From Candidatus Uhrbacteria bacterium (GTDB taxonomy: Bacteria > Patescibacteriota > Patescibacteriia > 2-12-FULL-60-25): DNA of 11,647 nucleotides. The translations under genes and the position numbers were made by a program. Shown piece after piece: positions 6,562-11,647 of this stretch. The number at the start of each line of letters is the position of its first letter. Within the stretch, counting starts at the first letter, position 1. The notes under the pieces are model-generated. The model worked only from the letters and a program-made list of their open reading frames with translations. It was not told the DNA's origin and ran no database searches. The stretch covers positions 1 through 11,647 of the forward strand of contig VGLT01000018.1 of NCBI GenBank assembly GCA_016866635.1, given 5' to 3'.

Positions 6562-6567
6562 TATAAT
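6562..6567 (+). promoter_or_regulatory. Candidate -10 element for the giant surface gene
   Basis: Perfect TATAAT. The best -35-like match, TTCACA at 6536-6541, has a long 20-bp spacer, so the promoter is only partly supported. A start near 6574 would give a leader of about 105 nt that opens with a GC-rich stem-loop. Confidence 0.5.
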
Positions 6568-6575
6568 AGATATAT

Positions 6576-6604
6576 CCCCGCGACAGGCTAGATGGGAAGC
6601 GGGG
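6576..6604 (+). other. Leader stem-loop I (CCCCGC/GCGGGG)
   Basis: CCCCGC (6576-6581) pairs perfectly with GCGGGG (6599-6604) across a 17-nt loop containing GGCTAGATGGG. It lies right at the predicted 5' end of the transcript. Confidence 0.5.
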
Positions 6605-6618
6605 CCTTATAGGAAGGG

Positions 6619-6638
6619 GCTCGTTACTTGTAATGAGC
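6619..6638 (+). other. Leader stem-loop II
   Basis: GCTCGTTA (6619-6626) pairs with TAATGAGC (6631-6638) around CTTG, eight base pairs including one G-U. Purine-rich AGGAAGGGG (6611-6619) just before it looks like a ribosome binding site but is far from the GTG start and partly in the stem. Confidence 0.5.
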
Positions 6639-6662
6639 ATGGTCTCCTTTTCTGTAAGAAAT

Positions 6663-6684
6663 CCTCATTGTTTTTGTTGTGAGG
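6663..6684 (+). other. Leader stem-loop III covering the GTG start
   Basis: CCTCA (6663-6667) pairs with TGAGG (6680-6684), which contains two bases of the putative GTG start codon, around a 12-nt T-rich loop. Five pairs form only a weak stem. If real it would limit access to the start. Confidence 0.3.
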
Positions 6685-9600
6685 GAACAACACATCTCTT
6701 TGCGTCCTTTTATTTTGCGTTCACTCGCTTGTCTTAGCGGGTTAATTGTGTTTGCTGGGATTTTTGTCATTTTACTCGCTCCCGAGACCAGGGCGGCGAG
6801 TGGAGTGAACCGGCAGATCAATTATCAAGCAAAGTTGCTAGACGCATCGGGATTGCCTGTGGCAGACGGGAATTATTCGATTAAATTTAGTTTGTACGAT
6901 TCCCTTTCGGGCGGAACGCGTTTGTGGACCGCGACCGGAACAGTCGGAACGCCAACAGCGTTGACGGTCGCGGTGCAAAACGGGTTGTTTAGTCGTCTCC
7001 TGGGAGACACAACAGGGGGGGCGGGAAGTCAAAATCCTCTTGATAGTACGATTGATTGGAATAGCGACAGCCTCTATTTAGGAGTTACGGTCGGCTCGGA
7101 TTCAGAAATGTCTCCTCGAAAAAGATTGGGAGCGGTACCGTATGCACTGAATGCAGAAAATTTGCAAGGCATGTATGCTTCAAGTTCCGTCTTTGGAACA
7201 AGTAACCTGTTCACCATTCATCAGGCATCAAATACGGCGGCAACCGGAACGCGCACCGCACTCCAGATAAAGTCCAAGGGAACATCAAGCGCCAACGATT
7301 TCCTCCTGCGCGGATTAGACGATTCTGACAGCGTTGTCATCTCCATCAATCGACAGGGAAACGTGACAAGCACGGGATATATTGCTGTCACCGGAGCGGG
7401 GACCTCGACATTCAGCGGTAGTCTTTCCATTGCCGGAAACGTGTCATCAACAAATTTACAGGTTGCAGGACAACGCGTGTGTTTGGCAGATGGGACAAAC
7501 TGTTCCCAGGGCGCTGATACAAATTGGACCTATAACGGGACAGGCGATTTTGCGCGCAATGCAACGGCTACAACAGATCTTGTGATCGGATCAACGGCAA
7601 CAAATACGGCGCCATTCTTTTTTAATCTGACGGGCGCGAGCGCTTCATCAAATCGTCTGATCATTGGAGGAACACAAAATGCAGATGTTGTGATTGGGAG
7701 TACAACATCGTCAGGGATGAACAGCCTTTTTCAATTAAACGGTGATGATTTGTTTGTTGGCGGGAATATCGGATCAGCCTCATCGGTTTATACAAATGGG
7801 AGTTTTGTCGCTGGATCGGGATCCACTTATTTTGGAAATGGGCTCATTAACAAAAATGATGGAAACCTTACGATCAACGCGTCCGGGGGATTTATCACAC
7901 CATCTGCGGATCTTGGTGTGACTTTAGGTTCAGCCGCCTTGCGCTACCACGGCTATTTTGGAAACACAACAAGCACAAACGCGACGACTACAAGTCTCGG
8001 TGTCTCAACGCATTTTTCTGTAGGTACTTCAAATAACATTGGAGGCACTGTCTATGGCGCAGCCATTGGAAACAGTAATACGTTAAGTGGCTCCGGTTTA
8101 CTTGCGGTTGGGAGTAACAATACGGTTTCACAAGGAATCGGGATTGGCATTTTCAATACGGTCAGCGAGAGTGGCTATAACCTGGCTCTTGGATATCAAA
8201 ATACTGTTGATGGGAGTAGTGGTGCTGCGGCAGGTGCTTACGCTTTTGGAGCAGCAAACCAATCTTCTGGTCAACACACCGTAGCCATTGGGGCAGGGGT
8301 TACGGTTCGCGGCGGTGGGGGACTGGGTGCTGTTGGGATAGGTTTAGGAGGAACGGTGAATGCAAATGGATCCATGGGTTTATTTTTGGGAGGAACAAAC
8401 ACGACGCTCATCACGAACAACACATTAGCGATCGCTGGAGGAGATGTGGTTATTGGTTCCGCGACATCTTCCCTCGGGCCATTTAATTTTGATGTAACAG
8501 GGGTTGCGGCCTCATCTAATCGTTTGACCGTTGGTCCGGATTATAATGCAGACCTGGTGATTGGAAGTACGACCGGATCGACGTCGCTCGAGGCGGCGGG
8601 ATTTGTGTTAGACGGAAACGATCTGTATGTAGAAGGAGCCCTGGGTACCACCGGCGGAATGTATACGCTTGGCTCTGTTCTTGTTTCGAGCGGGGTTGGC
8701 TCCACGACATACGGGCCTGTGGGAATTCAGGCCTCGGCTAACCTAATTCTCGATGCCGCAAGCGGATCGATTCGTCCTTTGGGGGATGCAACGGATTCTT
8801 TAGGCTCATCAGCACTGCGTTATAATGGATATTTTGCCAATGTGACGAGCACAAATTTGGTTATTGCTGGAGATATTACGGCTTCTTCTGCCCCTGCTAC
8901 GAGCACGATTGCAACCAGTTTAGCCAACGCATCTGTGTCTGGCACAGCGGATTTTATGGATGTGGTTATTGGAGGCCAAGGACTCCCGGTGATTGTGCAT
9001 CGTGATGACACCACAGATACGCTAAACATTCATGTTTGCAGTAATCAAAATTGTGATGCGGCGAGTTCCTCTTCAACATTGGCTGCCATGTCTGATACCG
9101 GGGCAGGACCATCCGTGGCGATTGCACCAGATGGCTTTCCGGTCATCGCCTATTATGATGCTGGAAACGTGAAGTATATTCATTGCTTGAATTATGATTG
9201 TACGTCAAAGGAAGGGCCAAACACTCTTGCCACACTCACAGCAAGTTCAACATCTATCGCGATCGGTGTAGATGGATATCCTATCATCGCATACCGGGGC
9301 GGCGCGGGAGATAATCTATTTGTCTATCACTGCGTGAGCCTGTCTTGTGGTGATGCGTCGAGTACGGAAACAAACGTGGATACGGGGGGGTGGCATGCGA
9401 AAATCGCGATCCGTCCAAACGGGCTTCCGGTGATAGCACATTATGACATGACAGGTTTAAAGTTTAGAATGACCTCCTGCTCCAACGTTGCTTGCACTTC
9501 TGTGTCATCGGTTGATATCGCGAATGTGGCCGCGGGTAGTGGGTTTACTTCAATGGTGATTGGACGCGATGGAATTCCTACGGTGTTGTATTACGATGAT

Positions 9601-11647
9601 GGTGTTGGAGCGAACGACGGTCAACTGGAAATGATGCGATGTACGGATGTTCATTGTACGGCATTCGGATCAACGTTCAATGTAAGAACCGGCATGGATA
9701 ATTTTGCCGCCGGCCATGGTCCATGGAACGATATGGTGCTTGGATCTGACGGGTTTCCGATCATTGCCTTTGAAGAAGACATTAATGGTGGAGATGTGGA
9801 CCCATTTATTATTCACTGCAGAGCGAATGATTGCAGTTCTGTATCCACGGTTCTGAACTTTGATGCGGATGGCGATCATTATTCCATGGGAGTGGCCCTT
9901 GTTTTGCGAACAGATGGAGTTCCTCTTGCTTTCTATCATGCGGATGCCATCGATAGCGCGGTGCGCGGATATAGCTGTGCCTTTAATTTATGTGCGTTGG
10001 ATGGCAAATTTACTGGCTCAAGCATCGGGTCTGTTGGAAAATATTTTTATCGCATGTACAGCCGCGAGATGTATGCACAGCAGGCGTATCTCTCAGGATT
10101 CGACTTAGCAGAGTCCTATCCAACCACCGATTTCACGCTCGAAGCGGGAGACGTACTTGCGTTTGATTCTACGAATAAAGGGAATGTGGTGCGCGCCAAT
10201 GCAAGTAGTAGCTCCATCTTGATTGGAGCGGTTTCCACCAAGCCAGGTCTCTTGCTGACGGACTGGAATTCAGCAGCAAAGACCGTGCCCGTTGCTCTTA
10301 CGGGTCGCGTGCCAGTCAAAGTTTCGATGCAAAATGGCCCAATCAAAATTGGAGATTTACTCGCTTTATCATCGACCCCTGGAATTGCAACCAAGGCAAA
10401 GGGACCGGGAATGGTTTTAGGACGTGCATTGGAAGATGCAGACACGGACGGCAAGATCGAAGTATTTATTAAAGTAGGTTTTGATGTGGGCGAGTTTTTA
10501 GCACAGGGGCTTTCTGAAACATCCTTGCATGGAAACGTGGCACTTGCTCCACAAGGATCGGCTCACGCAAGCAGCACCACTTTTGATTCCTGGGGTTTGT
10601 CATTCCGCGGTAGTGCTTGGAATGGGGCAGAGACAACGACGCCAACCTTTACACTCAAGACGAGTGTGGTGAATGCTACCTCGTCGGAATTTACCATCCA
10701 AAATGGGACAACGACGCTGCTTGCTTTAGATCAAGGTGGTCATGTGCGCATCGCAGGAGATCTGTCCGTTGCGGGAAAGATCTATCCAGCCAACAGGAAC
10801 GGGGCTCAGTCCGAAACATATTTGTTTGTTGATGATTCTCAAGGAGCATCCTCAACCTATATCTCGACCAACGCCGCCGGTTGGCAGTCAGATACGTCTT
10901 ATGATTTTGCTGAGCGCTACTATTCTCCAGATAAACTTGAACCAGGTGATATTGTTGTTATCAGTCAGCGAGAAAATTTGCATGTACAGCGTGCCATGGT
11001 TGAAAAAGAAATGGTGGCTGGTATTGTCTCGACCAAGCCAGGATTTGTTGCAGGGAGACCAGCCACCTCTACCTATCCGATTGCATTGATCGGGCGAGTG
11101 CCAACCAAAGTTTCAACCATGAAGGGCTCGATTAAACCTGGTGATCTGCTTGCTCCATCCACCATTCCTGGAGTTGCCATGAAAGCGATTGAGGCTGGTC
11201 CAGTTGTTGGACAGGCACTTGAGGGATATGACGCTCAGGATGTTGGCAAGATCGAGGTATTTGTTCAACCACTGTGGTGGGGTGGACTTGATGGGGAAGA
11301 TCCAAGAATCAAGAACCAAGAACCAAGCGAAGAAACGACCACGAGCACGGGAGAGGTGCCAGCACGCATCACGCAGTATCAAGGATTTGCGTTGGTAGAA
11401 GCAGGAGCAACAAAGGTGCATGTGTCGTACCCGTCACTCCTCGCGTATCCAAATGTTCAAGCAACGCCTCGAGGAGAAGTTGAAGGTGGATGGTGGACGG
11501 ATTATTACACGGATGTTGGATTCGATATCATTTTCAAACAACCGCAAACCCATGATGTGACCTTTGCCTGGCGCGTGGAGGCAACGGATACAAATGCACG
11601 CGTGTATGTGTCAGACGGAACGCATGCCACCATGGATCCAACGAGCG
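6679..11647 (+). CDS. Giant secreted mosaic adhesin-like protein, 3' end beyond window
   Basis: The frame is open from 6658 to the right edge, giving at least 1656 codons without a stop. The GTG at 6679 is chosen because it yields a full signal peptide (basic start, hydrophobic about 18-34, cleavage near TRA|AS at residue 39-41); no Shine-Dalgarno site is present. Domains in order: an INYQAKL...PYALNAENLQG domain (44-164) common at the start of tail-fibre-like bacterial surface proteins; a beta-fibre region with VCLADGTNC (about 165-299); repeat A (300-434); a YadA-head-like Gly/Asn segment (about 450-574) with AxGxxN turns; repeat B (589-726); a probable seven-bladed propeller (about 755-1115) with one CX4C per blade; two peptidase-G2-like modules (1142-1269 and 1409-1534) sharing STKPG and GRVP.KVS; and a C-terminal beta domain (from about 1560). 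It is likely displayed on the surface or in a fibre and involved in attachment. No adjacent phage genes exist, so a phage tail origin is not supported. Confidence 0.9.
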   Translation, partial: MREQHISLRPFILRSLACLSGLIVFAGIFVILLAPETRAASGVNRQINYQAKLLDASGLPVADGNYSIKFSLYDSLSGGTRLWTATGTVGTPTALTVAVQNGLFSRLLGDTTGGAGSQNPLDSTIDWNSDSLYLGVTVGSDSEMSPRKRLGAVPYALNAENLQGMYASSSVFGTSNLFTIHQASNTAATGTRTALQIKSKGTSSANDFLLRGLDDSDSVVISINRQGNVTSTGYIAVTGAGTSTFSGSLSIAGNVSSTNLQVAGQRVCLADGTNCSQGADTNWTYNGTGDFARNATATTDLVIGSTATNTAPFFFNLTGASASSNRLIIGGTQNADVVIGSTTSSGMNSLFQLNGDDLFVGGNIGSASSVYTNGSFVAGSGSTYFGNGLINKNDGNLTINASGGFITPSADLGVTLGSAALRYHGYFGNTTSTNATTTSLGVSTHFSVGTSNNIGGTVYGAAIGNSNTLSGSGLLAVGSNNTVSQGIGIGIFNTVSESGYNLALGYQNTVDGSSGAAAGAYAFGAANQSSGQHTVAIGAGVTVRGGGGLGAVGIGLGGTVNANGSMGLFLGGTNTTLITNNTLAIAGGDVVIGSATSSLGPFNFDVTGVAASSNRLTVGPDYNADLVIGSTTGSTSLEAAGFVLDGNDLYVEGALGTTGGMYTLGSVLVSSGVGSTTYGPVGIQASANLILDAASGSIRPLGDATDSLGSSALRYNGYFANVTSTNLVIAGDITASSAPATSTIATSLANASVSGTADFMDVVIGGQGLPVIVHRDDTTDTLNIHVCSNQNCDAASSSSTLAAMSDTGAGPSVAIAPDGFPVIAYYDAGNVKYIHCLNYDCTSKEGPNTLATLTASSTSIAIGVDGYPIIAYRGGAGDNLFVYHCVSLSCGDASSTETNVDTGGWHAKIAIRPNGLPVIAHYDMTGLKFRMTSCSNVACTSVSSVDIANVAAGSGFTSMVIGRDGIPTVLYYDDGVGANDGQLEMMRCTDVHCTAFGSTFNVRTGMDNFAAGHGPWNDMVLGSDGFPIIAFEEDINGGDVDPFIIHCRANDCSSVSTVLNFDADGDHYSMGVALVLRTDGVPLAFYHADAIDSAVRGYSCAFNLCALDGKFTGSSIGSVGKYFYRMYSREMYAQQAYLSGFDLAESYPTTDFTLEAGDVLAFDSTNKGNVVRANASSSSILIGAVSTKPGLLLTDWNSAAKTVPVALTGRVPVKVSMQNGPIKIGDLLALSSTPGIATKAKGPGMVLGRALEDADTDGKIEVFIKVGFDVGEFLAQGLSETSLHGNVALAPQGSAHASSTTFDSWGLSFRGSAWNGAETTTPTFTLKTSVVNATSSEFTIQNGTTTLLALDQGGHVRIAGDLSVAGKIYPANRNGAQSETYLFVDDSQGASSTYISTNAAGWQSDTSYDFAERYYSPDKLEPGDIVVISQRENLHVQRAMVEKEMVAGIVSTKPGFVAGRPATSTYPIALIGRVPTKVSTMKGSIKPGDLLAPSTIPGVAMKAIEAGPVVGQALEGYDAQDVGKIEVFVQPLWWGGLDGEDPRIKNQEPSEETTTSTGEVPARITQYQGFALVEAGATKVHVSYPSLLAYPNVQATPRGEVEGGWWTDYYTDVGFDIIFKQPQTHDVTFAWRVEATDTNARVYVSDGTHATMDPTS
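7576..7980 (+). repeat. Internal protein repeat A of the giant gene
   Basis: It encodes residues 300-434: DLVIGS, ASSNRLIIGG, a second VIGSTT, NGDDLFVGG, a LGSAALRYHGYF motif and a closing TSTN. It is the upstream partner of repeat B and the DNA has diverged. Confidence 0.75.
8443..8856 (+). repeat. Internal protein repeat B of the giant gene
   Basis: It encodes residues 589-726 in the same order as repeat A: DVVIGS, ASSNRLTVGP, DLVIGSTT, DGNDLYVEG, LGSSALRYNGYF and TSTN. It starts 867 bp (289 codons) after repeat A and encloses the YadA-like segment between the two. Confidence 0.75.
8941..10023 (+). other. Seven-repeat CX4C beta-propeller region
   Basis: Seven units share a GxPvIaYyD strand followed by a C-X4-C pair. 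The pairs are at residues 787/792, 836/841, 885/890, 934/939, 988/993, 1047/1052 and 1100/1105 (spacing 49, 49, 49, 54, 59, 53). The repeat number and length fit a seven-bladed propeller with one possible disulphide per blade. Fold assignment is inferred. Confidence 0.7.
10102..10485 (+). repeat. Peptidase-G2-like module, copy 1
   Basis: It encodes residues 1142-1269: DLAESY, LEAGDVLAFD, GAVSTKPG, LTGRVPVKVS, IKIGDLLALSSTPG, GRALED and GKIEVFI. The order of motifs matches copy 2. Confidence 0.75.
10903..11280 (+). repeat. Peptidase-G2-like module, copy 2
   Basis: It encodes residues 1409-1534: DFAERYY, LEPGDIVVIS, GIVSTKPG, LIGRVPTKVS, IKPGDLLAPSTIPG, GQALEG and GKIEVFV. Similar modules occur in tail-fibre and surface proteins, some related to self-cleaving peptidase G2 domains. 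No catalytic residues were verified here. Confidence 0.75.
11302..11327 (+). repeat. 7-bp tandem tract (CCAAGAA type) in the giant gene
   Basis: Units CCAAGAA, TCAAGAA, CCAAGAA and CCAAG encode a polar linker (PRIKNQEPS) between the second peptidase-G2-like module and the C-terminal domain. The core CAAG is shared with the heptamers at 1-28 and the reverse complement of the octamers at 2213-2240. Confidence 0.85.

Larger units (their letters stand above)
6450..6678. other. Intergenic leader region before the giant surface gene
   Basis: This 229-bp gap holds a one-mismatch DnaA-box-like ATATCCACA (6469-6477), a perfect palindrome CTAATATTAG (6512-6521), a short dyad GCTGT/ACAGC (6532-6543), a candidate promoter and three stem-loops described separately. 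A T7 run at 6503-6509 is not preceded by a convincing stem, so no terminator is called for the upstream cluster. Confidence 0.5.

Noticed and set aside
6576..6660. Known riboswitch in the leader
   Set aside because: A vague likeness to GC-rich aptamer stems was considered, but no class-defining conserved core could be matched.
6633..6737. 34-codon leader ORF starting at ATG 6633 and overlapping the giant gene
   Set aside because: Its translation is Cys/Phe-rich without any signal, the frame differs from the giant gene, and the ATG lies within stem-loop II. It could be a leader peptide but nothing supports it.
6679..11647. Prophage tail fibre
   Set aside because: The N-terminal and peptidase-G2-like modules resemble tail-fibre proteins, but there is a signal peptide and no phage structural, integrase or lysis gene nearby.

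Overview
The window looks like a piece of a bacterial chromosome next to the replication origin, probably from a Candidate Phyla Radiation (Patescibacteria) lineage or a similar streamlined bacterium. That assignment is an inference. It rests on long low-identity secreted proteins of the kind common in those genomes (an 'INYQAKL...PYAL' N-terminal domain, VCLxDGTNC motifs, Fn3 plus carboxypeptidase-regulatory-like domains), on tight stop-to-start spacing without Shine-Dalgarno sites, and on the absence of any recognisable metabolic gene. All complete genes end in TAG or TAA and none reads through TGA, so there is no sign of an altered genetic code.

Region 1-690 is non-coding and looks like a centromere/origin. 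Six perfect copies of the 16-bp ParB site TGTTTCACGTGAAACA lie within 396 bp, two of them inside an exact 59-bp direct repeat built on 7-bp microrepeats. A perfect DnaA box (TTATCCACA, 506-514) and an AT-rich stretch follow. No parA, parB or dnaA gene is inside the window; they would have to lie elsewhere, perhaps to the left. Region 690-1112 is a small membrane-anchored coiled-coil gene with a strong ribosome binding site and codon use (9 of 10 lysines AAG) unlike its neighbours.

Region 1223-6449 is a tight three-gene cluster (gaps of 1 and 6 nt) for cell-surface proteins: a secreted beta-rich protein, a DUF916/WxL-interacting-protein-like factor with a C-terminal membrane anchor, and a 1103-residue multi-domain protein with Fn3 repeats, a Pro/Lys linker and membrane segments. 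It appears to be driven by a promoter so close to the first ATG that the mRNA would be leaderless. The set resembles the WxL/WIP surface-complex logic of Firmicutes, rebuilt with different sequences.

Region 6450-6678 is an intergenic leader with a candidate promoter and three stem-loops, the last covering the probable GTG start. Region 6679-11647 is one continuous reading frame (at least 1656 codons, open at the right edge) for a giant secreted mosaic protein: signal peptide, tail-fibre-like N-domain, two copies of a 135-residue repeat around a YadA-head-like segment, a probable seven-bladed propeller carrying one CX4C pair per blade, two copies of a peptidase-G2-like module and a C-terminal beta domain. 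Together the genes describe an adhesin/surface-structure locus beside a chromosome-segregation site. The most striking observations are the dense parS cluster, the seven-CX4C propeller, 8-bp tandem tracts over a signal-peptide coding region, and 7- to 8-bp microrepeats with a CAAG core at three separate places.
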